From: Fen-1258 sp041658245
GTDB taxonomy: Bacteria > Bacteroidota > Ignavibacteria > Ignavibacteriales > Melioribacteraceae
Direction: 5' to 3'
NCBI GenBank assembly: GCA_041658245.1
Contig: JBBAAM010000017.1
Coordinates: 1-64,000, forward strand
Length of the DNA: 64,000 nucleotides
Of this stretch, positions 7,971 through 16,883 are shown in pieces (position 1 is the first letter of the stretch; each line of letters opens with the position of its first letter). A program made the position numbers and the translations under genes. The notes below the pieces were generated by a model. It saw only the letters and a list, made by a program, of their open reading frames with translations. It ran no database searches and was not told where the DNA came from.

Positions 7971-9623
7971 ATGAAGTTAAGAAGTAAAATATTATTACTC
8001 ATCGTTGCGATAATTTTATTCTCCGGTTTTTTAACTCGTGATAATGATATCTATTTCCAAATTAATAAAGGCATAGATATCTTCGGAAGAGTCTACAAAG
8101 AAGTAACAATAAATTATGTTGATCAATTAAATCCGGAAGAGTTTATGCTTTCCGGCATTAACGGAATGCTGACATCGCTTGATCCTTACACAAATTTCTT
8201 GGATGTAAATGGGCAGAAGGATATTGAGATCATTACCAAAGGTAAGTACGGTGGAATTGGTGCAACGGTAGGTCTCAGAAATGAAAACATTACTATCGTT
8301 GATTTGATCGAAGGATTCTCTGCTCAAAGGCAAGGCATGAGAGTCGGTGATATTATTGTGAAGATTAATAATATTTCCGTTACAAAAGATAATTATGAAA
8401 ATTTAAGCGAGTTCTTAAAAGGAGATGTTGGTACAACTGTTAATATAGTTGTTAAAAGAGAAAGCGTTGATGATGAAATAATTTTCAATTTAGTTCGTGA
8501 AGAGATTGAAATAAAAAATCTTTCTTATTATGGATTTGTTCCCGAAGAAAGTAAGAATGCATACTTAAAACTCAGCGGGTTTTCCCGTTCTGCCGGTGAA
8601 GAAATTAAAAAAGCAATGCTGGAACTTAGATCCCAAAAAGAAATTGGTTCTGTTGTTCTCGATCTTCGCGGTAATCCCGGCGGATTACTTGATGCCGCAA
8701 TTGATGTTTGTGAAAAATTTTTAGATAAGGGACAGACAATTGTTACAGTTAAAGGGAGAGATAGTTTAAGCACACGGAGCTATTCTTCCGAAGAAGAACC
8801 GATAGCAGGCAAAATAAAAATGGCTGTTATCATTGATGAAGGATCTGCATCTGCATCCGAAATTGTTGCCGGAGCAATTCAAGATCACGATAGAGCGGTA
8901 TTAGTTGGAACAAACTCTTACGGAAAAGGACTGGTTCAAACAATTATTCCCTTATCATATAATACGTCATTAAAGATTACCACCGCCCGTTATTATACTC
9001 CAAGCGGAAGATCAATTCAGAAGATCAGCTATTCCGAGAAGAATAAAGTTTTTGAAAAAGGAATGAATCTTATAAAAAATGAATTCTATACAGATCATTC
9101 GAGAAAAGTATATTCTGCGGGTGGAATTATGCCCGATACAATTGTTGTCAGTGAATCAAATTCAGGTCTTGTTCAAAAATTACTTGCCGACGGTATGTTT
9201 TTCCGATTTGCGACAAAATTTTTTAATAACAATCAAAACCGCGATCTAAAAAAATATTCGTCTGACATGCTGCTTAAAGAATTTACAGATTATCTTCACA
9301 GTCAAAATTTTGATTTTATATCACGTGCCGAGAAACTGATTGATCAATTAAAGACTGCAGCTTCAGAAGAGAATCTTGATCAAAAATTTATTGAACAGCT
9401 AGACAGGACAAAAAATCAAATTGATGCCAACCACTCAAACGAGATCGAAAAATATAAAAACGATATATTGTTTCTGATTCGTGAAGAGTTAGCCGCAAGA
9501 ATTGATGGAAGACAGGGCAGAATTAAAGAATCATTAAAGATGGATAATCAATTTGCGGCAGCAGTTAATATTCTAAACAATAAAAAACTTTACGATAAAC
9601 TTGTAAAACTGGATTATAAATAA
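7971..9623 (+). CDS. S41 family C-terminal processing peptidase (CtpA-like)
   Basis: A 550-residue periplasmic serine protease. It has an N-terminal signal or anchor (about residues 4-22), a PDZ domain with GKYGGIGATVGLRN and GFSAQRQGMRVGDIIVKINN at about 85-170, and a tail-specific protease domain. GSASASEIVAGAIQDH carries the catalytic Ser and SYGKGLVQT the catalytic Lys. A long C-terminal helical region follows. The good ribosome-binding site AGAAAGGA precedes the ATG. The family degrades or matures envelope proteins by their C-termini. Confidence 0.9.
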   Translation: MKLRSKILLLIVAIILFSGFLTRDNDIYFQINKGIDIFGRVYKEVTINYVDQLNPEEFMLSGINGMLTSLDPYTNFLDVNGQKDIEIITKGKYGGIGATVGLRNENITIVDLIEGFSAQRQGMRVGDIIVKINNISVTKDNYENLSEFLKGDVGTTVNIVVKRESVDDEIIFNLVREEIEIKNLSYYGFVPEESKNAYLKLSGFSRSAGEEIKKAMLELRSQKEIGSVVLDLRGNPGGLLDAAIDVCEKFLDKGQTIVTVKGRDSLSTRSYSSEEEPIAGKIKMAVIIDEGSASASEIVAGAIQDHDRAVLVGTNSYGKGLVQTIIPLSYNTSLKITTARYYTPSGRSIQKISYSEKNKVFEKGMNLIKNEFYTDHSRKVYSAGGIMPDTIVVSESNSGLVQKLLADGMFFRFATKFFNNNQNRDLKKYSSDMLLKEFTDYLHSQNFDFISRAEKLIDQLKTAASEENLDQKFIEQLDRTKNQIDANHSNEIEKYKNDILFLIREELAARIDGRQGRIKESLKMDNQFAAAVNILNNKKLYDKLVKLDYK

Positions 9624-9635
9624 TTATTATTGCTT

Positions 9636-9935
9636 ATGACTGTATCTGAAAATCCAAAAGTTTTAGTCCACATGAACCCGCAATTTGGGAAATGCCCGCA
9701 ATGTAAATCTGTTGGCACACTCCACCGTTCACGTGCAAAGAGTATGTTTGAACAGATTGTTCGCAGAATTACTTTTTTCAAAACATATCGTTGTAAAGAA
9801 TGCGGCTGGAGGGGATTCCGTTCTACATTAATTTTTACTAGAAAGTCGGTTCGTCATATTATCATATACACAATCATTATAATTATTACTGCTCTTCTTG
9901 CCCGGTATCTAATTCTCAATTTTGCATTAACATAA
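9636..9935 (+). CDS. Zinc-ribbon protein with C-terminal membrane segment
   Basis: A 99-residue protein with two CxxC pairs, CPQCKS near residue 20 and CKECGW near residue 57, forming a probable zinc ribbon. One hydrophobic segment (about 74-94) makes it tail-anchored with a cytoplasmic ribbon. I use the ATG at 9636 rather than an in-frame TTG six bases upstream. The function is unknown. It is the last gene of the block that begins with the YbbR gene. Confidence 0.6.
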   Translation: MTVSENPKVLVHMNPQFGKCPQCKSVGTLHRSRAKSMFEQIVRRITFFKTYRCKECGWRGFRSTLIFTRKSVRHIIIYTIIIIITALLARYLILNFALT

Positions 9936-9949
9936 TTTCTTACTTACTC

Positions 9950-10211
9950 ACGTTACGCAAGAATATACATTTGTATAGCCACGAGCTTTAGAGGTTGTGT
10001 GAAAACACCAATGTAAAAACGAACTCACCCTAAATCCCTCTCTTAAAAAGAGAGGGACTTTTTCTTAGGGAATTGAGTTGCCAGAAAACGGTGCGAAATC
10101 TCCCCTTCTCTTTTTAAGAGAAGGGGACGGGGGATGAGTTCATAACTTTGACTATATTTTTCACACAGTCTCTAAACGTCGTGGCTGTTAATCAACTTAA
10201 TTTGCGTAAGG
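9950..10211. repeat. Nested inverted-repeat (MITE-like) element
   Basis: Roughly the first and last 80 bases are imperfect inverted copies. Matching blocks include TTACGCAA against TTGCGTAA, AGCCACGA against CGTGGCT, TTTAGAG against CTCTAAA, TGTGTGAAAA against TTTTCACACA, and GAACTCACCC against GGGATGAGTTC. The centre holds two perfect hairpins: a 9-bp stem CCCTCTCTT at 10036-10056 and an 11-bp stem CCCCTTCTCTT at 10102-10126. There is no coding capacity. It lies between convergent genes, where it could also end transcription. Confidence 0.6.
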
Positions 10212-11870
10212 TCATTTATTAAATATTAAATTTGGTCCCAGTTGTTCAGCAAACTGATAATCCTTCAAGTAATGGACTTTAATTCTATTCCGATTTTTTA
10301 CCAGCCAGCTTAAAGCTATCCGCAAACTTTCTAAATCTTTTTCGGTTAGTTCTTTGATCAATTGAATATCGCCCGAGAAAAACTCATTTAATATATCATC
10401 GAATCGGTCTTTCTCATTGAGTATGTAATTCTTGAGATACATTTTCCCATCAAGTAAAAGCATGTAATCATTTTTTCTTGAACCAAGGATCTCTATCAAT
10501 ACATTTGCTCTATTGATCGGCTCAGCAAGGATTGATGATCTGTTCAGTTGATTCAAAATTGAATTTACAACATCTCTGATCTGTCCGGCTTCTTCATATT
10601 TTTGTTTAGCGCTTAGCTCTTTCATTCTGTTTAGCAAACGATCAACAGCGGATTGGTTATTTCCGCATAAGAAATCATTAACGCGCTCTAGTTCTTCGGC
10701 ATATTGTGGTTTAATATTATATTCAGTGCATGGTGCATAACAGCGATCAATATCTGCAAGGTAGCATCTGCGTTTTTTATTAAATTCTTTGTCGGAACAT
10801 TCACGCAACAGAAAAGTATTGTCAATAATTTCTTTCAGCGAGTTGGCAGTATCGCGATTAGGATACGGACCAAAATAATTGTTGCCGTCAAAGTTGATCG
10901 TAGATGAAACTTCGACAGAAGGGAAATTATGAATAAAAAGAATTTTTATAAAATAACTCCTTGGATATTTCTTCAGCATTTTATTCTGCTTTGGCAGATG
11001 CTTTTTGATCAACTCGGCTTCAGCTAAAAGTGCAGTCAGTTCGGTATTGGTAGTTTTATAACCCAATCCGGAAGCTTTGCGGACTATCTCTTTTGATTTC
11101 CGCATTGCAGTGCTCATAAAATAATTTCGCAATCTTTCTTTGAGCGACTTGGCTTTGCCGATATAAATTATTTCTTCTTTAGCATTTTTAAAGAAATAAA
11201 CACCGGGCTCTCCGGGAATATTCACAACATCATCGAGTAGTTTCTTCTTTATAATTCGATACGGTTGTGTTGATGCGGAATGTTTTTGAAAACTAATTAA
11301 GTCTGAGACAGTATCAATATCATGCTCATCGCGAAGCTGCCGAAACATTCTTAATAAAATTTTAGCGGTTGCCGTTGCATCGCCAAGTCCACGGTGAACA
11401 TCTCTATGTCTTATCTTTAACTGCTTAACAAGATTGCCAAGCGACTTGCTAGGAAATTGCGGATACATTCTTCTGGCGAGACGAAATGTACAGATTGCAT
11501 TATTAGCTGGAACCTCAAGCTCTTGATTTAAGCATTCATGTTTGAGAAATGAATAATCAAAACTGAGGTTGTGAGCAGTTAAGATTGTATCGCCGATGAA
11601 CTCTTTTATTTGCGGATACACTTCATCAAAATAAGGTGCATCTTGAACATCGGTTGATGTAATGCCGGTTATCTGTGTGATATAAAATGGAATGGGCCTT
11701 CCCGGATTTATGAATGAAGAAAAAGTATCTACAATTTTTCCCTTTTTAATTTTGACGATTCCGATCTCAATAACTTTATTGCGGAGAGCAGAAGTTCCTG
11801 TAGTTTCAAAATCGAAAACAGAATACTCGGCTTCTTCGAAAGGGATTTCTGTTAATTTATTTTCTTCCAT
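10212..11870 (-). CDS. DEDDh exonuclease fused to UvrC-like GIY-YIG nuclease
   Basis: The 552-residue protein joins two nucleases. Residues about 12-185 are a DnaQ-type 3'-5' exonuclease with FDFETTG, TAHNLSFDYSF and HRGLGDATATA, which supply the DEDDh acidic residues and the histidine. From about 217, PGEPGVYFFKNAKEEIIYIG and KAKSLKERLRNYF form a GIY-YIG domain as in the N-terminal half of UvrC or Cho, followed by a UvrC-like cysteine segment RCYLADIDRCYAPCT and a UvrB-contact-like helical region. The C-terminal UvrC nuclease half is absent. Such fusions are known in actinobacteria and elsewhere and are thought to act in DNA repair. The start has a normal N-terminus. Confidence 0.85.
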   Translation of the reverse strand: MEENKLTEIPFEEAEYSVFDFETTGTSALRNKVIEIGIVKIKKGKIVDTFSSFINPGRPIPFYITQITGITSTDVQDAPYFDEVYPQIKEFIGDTILTAHNLSFDYSFLKHECLNQELEVPANNAICTFRLARRMYPQFPSKSLGNLVKQLKIRHRDVHRGLGDATATAKILLRMFRQLRDEHDIDTVSDLISFQKHSASTQPYRIIKKKLLDDVVNIPGEPGVYFFKNAKEEIIYIGKAKSLKERLRNYFMSTAMRKSKEIVRKASGLGYKTTNTELTALLAEAELIKKHLPKQNKMLKKYPRSYFIKILFIHNFPSVEVSSTINFDGNNYFGPYPNRDTANSLKEIIDNTFLLRECSDKEFNKKRRCYLADIDRCYAPCTEYNIKPQYAEELERVNDFLCGNNQSAVDRLLNRMKELSAKQKYEEAGQIRDVVNSILNQLNRSSILAEPINRANVLIEILGSRKNDYMLLLDGKMYLKNYILNEKDRFDDILNEFFSGDIQLIKELTEKDLESLRIALSWLVKNRNRIKVHYLKDYQFAEQLGPNLIFNK

Positions 11871-12237
11871 TATTCATTTTGTTTTACAAAATAAATTTAA
11901 TCAAAATAGATTAACCGATGATATATTTTGTAATTTCAAATCGCTGTTTATTTATCGTTTTCCAGCTTATACAATTTTTCTTGATACGCTCTAAATATTT
12001 CATTACCTTGATATCAACCTCGGAGGGAACAATTTAGTTTAGTATACAAAATTCATTTCTAGTAATAATACCGTCCTAATTGCAGACTCTCGAGGGGGAA
12101 AGAAAATACTACTTCGATTTTTGTGAAATATTTTTCGTATAGAACTAATTCAATTTCTTCTTAGTCAATTATGATTTTATAAGGTTTTCTATAATTCACA
12201 AATAAACAGCAAGTAAAATAAAAGAGGAGAGTAAACA
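11871..12237. other. Intergenic region between divergent genes
   Basis: No gene is supported in these 367 bases. They separate the divergently oriented exonuclease fusion gene and the membrane protein at 12238 and must contain promoters for both, but I cannot point to a convincing site. A ribosome-binding site GAGGAGAG precedes the ATG at 12238. Confidence 0.4.
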
Positions 12238-12924
12238 ATGGCAGACGATCAACAAACACCTCCCGATAATCTGAAATTGAAAGAAGGGGATGATTCAAAA
12301 TTTGTAACTGAGGAGATTGGCGCAATGCGGCCTTTAATTCACAGATTGTTAACTACATGGAATATTGTTACAGGGATAGCCGCTATTGTAATTGCAATAA
12401 TGATCTGGCCTACAGAACCTATTAAGAGTACCGATAAAAGTAATGTACCAAAAGACACAACAAAAGTAGCTGTTGCCGTTCCGGATTCATTGACTAATAA
12501 GGTAATGACGGATTCCTCAAAGCAATCCTCAGCAGCAAAAGAGGTAAGCGGTAAAAAAGAGAGCGGCGATTTGGGTACAAGATTGTTAATTCTAAGTTTA
12601 TTGTTTGGTATTCTTGGTGGAGCGACACACGGATTATCATCGTTGATGGATTTTCGCGGACAAAGAAGATTATTCCGTTCATGGAGTCTTTGGTACTTTG
12701 GCAGACCGGTACTCGGTGGAATGGTGTCAATGATATTTTATATTGTTGTACGGGCGGGATTTTTCTCCGGCAGCGCAACAAGCGATGCGGCTAATTTGTA
12801 CGGCATCGTAGCAGTAAGTACACTGGTTGGAATGTTCACAGATCAAGCAACCAACAAGCTTAGCGAGTTATTCAAAACAATGTTTGTAACAAAAGGAGAA
12901 GAACGGGAAGGGAAGCTGACGTAA
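12238..12924 (+). CDS. Uncharacterised four-segment membrane protein
   Basis: I do not recognise this 228-residue protein. Hydrophobic segments lie at about 41-57, 112-132, 155-175 and 186-202. A polar Lys/Ser/Thr-rich stretch at 60-111 follows the first segment. Conserved-looking patches are GGATHGLSSLMDFRGQRR, YFGRPVLGGMVSMIFY and LVGMFTDQATNKLSELF. The last is a short loop that may face the cytoplasm. A strong ribosome-binding site GAGGAGAG precedes it. It heads a group of three codirectional genes ending with a secreted protein. Confidence 0.6.
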   Translation: MADDQQTPPDNLKLKEGDDSKFVTEEIGAMRPLIHRLLTTWNIVTGIAAIVIAIMIWPTEPIKSTDKSNVPKDTTKVAVAVPDSLTNKVMTDSSKQSSAAKEVSGKKESGDLGTRLLILSLLFGILGGATHGLSSLMDFRGQRRLFRSWSLWYFGRPVLGGMVSMIFYIVVRAGFFSGSATSDAANLYGIVAVSTLVGMFTDQATNKLSELFKTMFVTKGEEREGKLT

Positions 12925-12986
12925 TAAAATTTCTATACTGATTTATGAGATTAAGAATAAATTTTTATTTTTTAAGGAGGGAATAA

Positions 12987-13295
12987 ATGCCTGCTATCAG
13001 CCGTTCGGATGTAAAAGAGTGCGTGAAGAAGTCACTTGATAGTATTGCGGACTTCAGCAATACAAGTAATATTGAAGTATTTACTTTTAATCATTGGCAT
13101 GACATACACAAAACAATTTTTATCAACATGGTTGCAGCGTGTATCAGAAAAAAAGGGAGTCGAATAGTACTCAATGAAGGAATGCTTACTCAATTTCCAG
13201 CTTTGGGTAATTTCATAGACTATGTGTATGAAAATTCTGTTTTCTTAGGTGAGCCAGATCCAAGCATGAAAGAGAGCAATGGAGATCTTATTTGA
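12987..13295 (+). CDS. Hypothetical small protein
   Basis: A 102-residue protein with no signal peptide and no domain I recognise. A perfect Shine-Dalgarno AAGGAGG lies just before the ATG, which supports it being a real gene. It has an alpha/beta composition, with the aromatic patch EVFTFNHWHDIHKT in the middle. It lies between the membrane protein at 12238 and the secreted protein at 13330 and may be co-expressed with both. Confidence 0.55.
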   Translation: MPAISRSDVKECVKKSLDSIADFSNTSNIEVFTFNHWHDIHKTIFINMVAACIRKKGSRIVLNEGMLTQFPALGNFIDYVYENSVFLGEPDPSMKESNGDLI

Positions 13296-13329
13296 ATAGT
13301 TCATAGGTAAATAACACAGGAAAATTAAT

Positions 13330-14595
13330 ATGAAAAAGTTTACTAATTTATTTATTCTCACTCATATTTTGTTTATGCTTTCACTATTGCCGGTTTATGC
13401 AAAGGAGATTATAGTTCCAGTTGAGAAGATACAAGTAAGGGTGATTGTTGGATCAACCAGCGCCTTTACGGGTGTTGCATTTGATATAAATTTAAAAAAT
13501 GCTATGCCTGATGGAATAAATATTGACCGGGAGGCGTTTGCACTTGATAAAAATAATTTACCAAGATTTGAGATTCGGGATGCTGATGATAAAATTGCTT
13601 TTGAACTTAATCGCAGTTTAATAGGTGCGGCTCTATATATTATTCAAATGGTAGATAGTAAACCCGATATCATTGATGCGCTTTCAAATCAAACAAACTA
13701 TATTTTCATGAGTGATCCAATCAAAATAAAACTTTCAAATGGTGACTTTATAGTAATTACTCCGGAAGTATTAAAGGAAGCAACACTCAAAAAAATATTT
13801 TTATCAGAGGAGAATAGACAAAGATTAATTGCCGCTAGAGGAGGTGCACAAACCCTTTACCAAAACAAAATTGATTTCGGGATAAAAGCCGATGTTGCTG
13901 ATTCTAGTAGAAGGGTATTTGCATTGAGTTTCAGTTATTATGGAACACCTGTAGAAAGTGTAGCGTGGTGGAGATTTGCTGCAAAAGGTTATGTAAGTTC
14001 GGATAAAAACGATCCCATTTCAGAAATTCATTTATTTCCTCTTACAGTAGGACATGTCTTTGGTCTTGAAAATGGAAAACCGTTCGAGACTGGGGAGGTA
14101 AGAGGTTATTTCGGGATTGAGGGAAACCAAACATTTCGCAAATCGAGATTGAACGCTAGTTTTTATTACACAACACTGTTACCCAATTTTATTGATTTAA
14201 CTTTTGGTAGTCCTAATAGGTTACGGCTTAATCCAGTTATTAAGTTTGGAGCCGAATATTGGGATGAAATTAATGACAATACCAAACCGGATGCTTTACA
14301 AAAAGGCGGAAAGATCGGCGTTGAAATTTATTATTATATACCGGTCATGGAGAACTATAGTCTTCTTGTAGAAGGTAATTTTGGATATACTTTAGGTAAA
14401 AAATTTAAAGAGAAGAATAATGTAAACGATTTTATCAGCCACTTTAATGTTACTCTTGGGTACGAAGTTCCCGGGTCGGATATGAAAGTACTTGCAACAT
14501 ACTCGTTTGGTCAAAACGATATTAATTTTACCGAAGACACCAGATTACTATTAGGATTAGCTATTAATTTATTTAAGTCAGTCGAGGAACTCTAA
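13330..14595 (+). CDS. Secreted or outer-membrane protein of unknown function
   Basis: A 421-residue protein with a classical signal peptide (about residues 1-24, cleavage after VYA). The second half alternates hydrophobic and polar residues and is rich in aromatic positions and glycine (for example GYVSSDKN, FGYTLGKKF, LLGLAINLF), which suggests a beta-barrel or beta-rich envelope protein. I do not recognise a family. An ACAGGAAAATTAAT leader supplies a ribosome-binding site. It is probably the product end of the three-gene group that starts at 12238. Confidence 0.55.
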   Translation: MKKFTNLFILTHILFMLSLLPVYAKEIIVPVEKIQVRVIVGSTSAFTGVAFDINLKNAMPDGINIDREAFALDKNNLPRFEIRDADDKIAFELNRSLIGAALYIIQMVDSKPDIIDALSNQTNYIFMSDPIKIKLSNGDFIVITPEVLKEATLKKIFLSEENRQRLIAARGGAQTLYQNKIDFGIKADVADSSRRVFALSFSYYGTPVESVAWWRFAAKGYVSSDKNDPISEIHLFPLTVGHVFGLENGKPFETGEVRGYFGIEGNQTFRKSRLNASFYYTTLLPNFIDLTFGSPNRLRLNPVIKFGAEYWDEINDNTKPDALQKGGKIGVEIYYYIPVMENYSLLVEGNFGYTLGKKFKEKNNVNDFISHFNVTLGYEVPGSDMKVLATYSFGQNDINFTEDTRLLLGLAINLFKSVEEL

Positions 14596-14924
14596 CAAGC
14601 GACAAGTAAATGAGTAAAACAAACGGAAAAAATCACCGCAAATACAAAATAGTTTCTACCATATTTATTTGTATCATGATTGTATCTAGAAACTTATGTG
14701 TGTGAATGATAAGCATTAGGTGTTAGTGAACAATATTAAGATTATGAGCAAACTATATTGACAGTAAGAGAAAATTAAAACATATTGGAAGCGCAAAGGA
14801 AAAGAAGATTATTAAAGTAAAATAAATGATGATGGCGTTGTTACAGCCGCTAATGACTGCTAATCTCCATATCGTGTAGTTATACTAGTAAAACGCAATT
14901 GTCCTTAAATCTTAAAGTCAGTCA
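14596..14924. other. Intergenic region without a recognised feature
   Basis: Stop codons interrupt all frames and I see no RNA gene. A TTGACA hexamer occurs at 14759-14764, followed after 17 bases by the weak box CATATT, which could be a promoter for the gene at 14925. That assignment is weak. Confidence 0.35.
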
Positions 14925-15707
14925 ATGGAAGAAAATGATCCCATAACATTACTAAAGCCTTTATTCGAAAAAGCACAAGCCACTGAAGAATTTGAATTCT
15001 GTTGCACCATTCTTCGAGTGCGAGGACTGGAAAGTGCCGGCTGGGACCCTCTTAGAGAAAGTTATGTGACAATGAAGCAGCTACTTGGAGAAATAAATTC
15101 ACCAATAGATGATCTCTTTCGTTTGCGTTTAACTTTATTCCTTTATTGTCACGCTACCGAAATTGAAGACGTTTACAACATCATTGCAAATTTATTGCGC
15201 ATTTGTAAAAACGAAAGATTTAGCATGACACCATTCATGGCTGAATTGCATTCAAGCAAACGACCAGCGAATTATCCACACAATAAAGTTTTGAGAATCG
15301 CAGAATGGGCCACAGAGGGAGGTTTTCAAGCAATAGGAGAATCAATGAATTTTTCCCTAGTCAAACAAGTTAGAAACGCGTTTATGCATTCTGATTACAT
15401 TATCCACAAAGATAAATTCAATATTAGTCGAGGTGAAGGCGTATTAATTGATGGAGTGGTCACGCAATCAGTTCCACTTCAATGGCTTACCCCTAGATTA
15501 GAAACAGGAATAAACTTTGTACTCGTAACAATTCAATTGATTCAAGAGTTTATGGCTTCCTATAAAGAGGAAAAAATTGTAGTAAGAATTATCGCAAATG
15601 GAAGCAGTGAAAAAATGAAACTAACAGTTGATCCAAATTCTGGACTTAACGGCTTTAGGTCTTTCACTAAAGAAGAAAGAGAAAAAGAAGAGGTCCATAG
15701 CGCTTAA
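14925..15707 (+). CDS. Uncharacterised helical protein with HEPN-like RNxxxH motif
   Basis: A 260-residue, mostly helical cytoplasmic protein. The segment VKQVRNAFMHSDY contains R150, N151 and H155, fitting the Rx4-6H signature of HEPN RNases, in which a polar residue directly follows the arginine. Around it are two long helical regions, as in HEPN bundles. I do not recognise the family, and the motif also occurs in non-toxic helical proteins. It stands alone between two gene-poor gaps of about 300 bases, without an adjacent nucleotidyltransferase or antitoxin. Confidence 0.55.
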   Translation: MEENDPITLLKPLFEKAQATEEFEFCCTILRVRGLESAGWDPLRESYVTMKQLLGEINSPIDDLFRLRLTLFLYCHATEIEDVYNIIANLLRICKNERFSMTPFMAELHSSKRPANYPHNKVLRIAEWATEGGFQAIGESMNFSLVKQVRNAFMHSDYIIHKDKFNISRGEGVLIDGVVTQSVPLQWLTPRLETGINFVLVTIQLIQEFMASYKEEKIVVRIIANGSSEKMKLTVDPNSGLNGFRSFTKEEREKEEVHSA

Positions 15708-15941
15708 CAGCAAAAACCACAGTTTCGTCTGTGTACATGTTAGTTGCAACCATTTTGACAACACACAGCATCAAACTTAAATGGCAAAACACTAAAGAAT
15801 AAAATCAAAGTAAAAATCCTTCAACACAATTAATTTCATTTCTTAATTACCTTCGACAAAACTTTCTCATAACTAATATCTAGAGTCAAACATCCAGCAT
15901 CTTGTCTTTTCAATATTCATTCGATTTAGATATATTGCAAA

Positions 15942-15976
15942 CAAGATTAAGAATAAGAGCAAGATTAAGAAGAAGA
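15942..15976. repeat. AAGAGCAAGATTAAGA-type dispersed repeat
   Basis: The purine-rich sequence contains CAAGATTAAGAATAAGAGC followed by AAGATTAAGAAGAAGAT. Related tracts recur at 32090-32166 and 48472-48548. It lies immediately upstream of the ymdB start and probably supplies the purine-rich ribosome-binding region. Confidence 0.5.
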
Positions 15977-15981
15977 TCTAA

Positions 15982-16785
15982 ATGACAATAAACATACTTT
16001 TTATTGGTGATATTGTTGGCGAACCCGGGCTTAACATTGTGCAAATGTTACTTCCCGGACTTCAAAAAAAATACAAGACAGATGTAATCATTGCTAACGG
16101 TGAAAATGCTTCCGATGGAAAAGGTTGTACTGAAAAGGAAGCAAAATTATTATTCGAACTTGGTGTGAATGTTATTACCGGCGGCAATCATACTTGGGAT
16201 AAATTTCAATCGCAAGAATATCTGAAGAAAGATGCGCGGGTTCTCCGTCCTCAAAATTACCCAAAGGGAACTCACGGAAACGGTTACTATATTTTTGAAA
16301 GCGGAATGGGGAAAGTCGCTGTTCTTAATTTACAAGGCCGTGCTTATATGGCTGCGATTGATTGTCCCTTCCGTACAGCTGAATGGGTAATTGCAAGATT
16401 AAAACAAGAAACAAAAGTAATTATTGTTGATATGCACGCTGAAGCGACTGCAGAAAAAATTGCTTTAGCAAATTTTCTTGATGGAAAAGTTTCTGCGGTA
16501 ATCGGAACGCATACACACGTTCAAACTTCAGATGAAAGAATATTTCCGAATGGAACTGGATTTATAACTGATTGCGGTATGACCGGACCTTATGATTCTG
16601 TAATTGGAATGAAGACTGATGCTGCGATCAACAGATTTTTATATCAAACACCGCAAAAATATCAGACAGCGACTGATAATGTTCATCTTACAGGATTATT
16701 TTTAAAAGTTGATTCTACTACCGGAAAGACATTGGAGATAGAAAGAATTTTTCTTCCGGAATTTGATAAGGTAAGTAATAGATAA
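15982..16785 (+). CDS. ymdB: TIGR00282-family metallophosphoesterase (YmdB-like)
   Basis: A 267-residue calcineurin-like phosphoesterase of the YmdB/TIGR00282 family, which hydrolyses 2',3'-cyclic nucleotides in Bacillus. Metal-site motifs are GDIVGEPG at 9-16, NGENASDGKG at about 40-49, GGNHTWDK at about 71-78, VDMHAEAT at about 150 and GTHTHVQTSD at about 175-184. All expected ligands are present. It stands upstream of folD, separated by a dispersed repeat. Confidence 0.9.
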   Translation: MTINILFIGDIVGEPGLNIVQMLLPGLQKKYKTDVIIANGENASDGKGCTEKEAKLLFELGVNVITGGNHTWDKFQSQEYLKKDARVLRPQNYPKGTHGNGYYIFESGMGKVAVLNLQGRAYMAAIDCPFRTAEWVIARLKQETKVIIVDMHAEATAEKIALANFLDGKVSAVIGTHTHVQTSDERIFPNGTGFITDCGMTGPYDSVIGMKTDAAINRFLYQTPQKYQTATDNVHLTGLFLKVDSTTGKTLEIERIFLPEFDKVSNR

Positions 16786-16864
16786 GATTCTTCATCCGGC
16801 AACAGCCGGATTCAGAATGACAAATTTAAATTGATCTGTCATTCTGAGCGAAGCGAAGAATCTC
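16786..16864. repeat. CATTCTGAG/GAAGAATC dispersed repeat, paired inverted copies
   Basis: The left arm runs GATTCTTC, a CCGG hairpin, then TCAGAATGAC. The right arm runs GTCATTCTGAGCG through GAAGAATCTC in inverted orientation. The same family occurs at 18647-18732 and 20848-20886. It fills the gap between ymdB and folD. Confidence 0.65.
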
Positions 16865-16883
16865 TAAACATAATATTAGATAT

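Noticed and set aside
11692..11994. Plus-strand 100-codon frame upstream of the membrane protein gene
   Set aside because: Most of it is antisense to the exonuclease fusion gene and there is no ribosome-binding site or domain.
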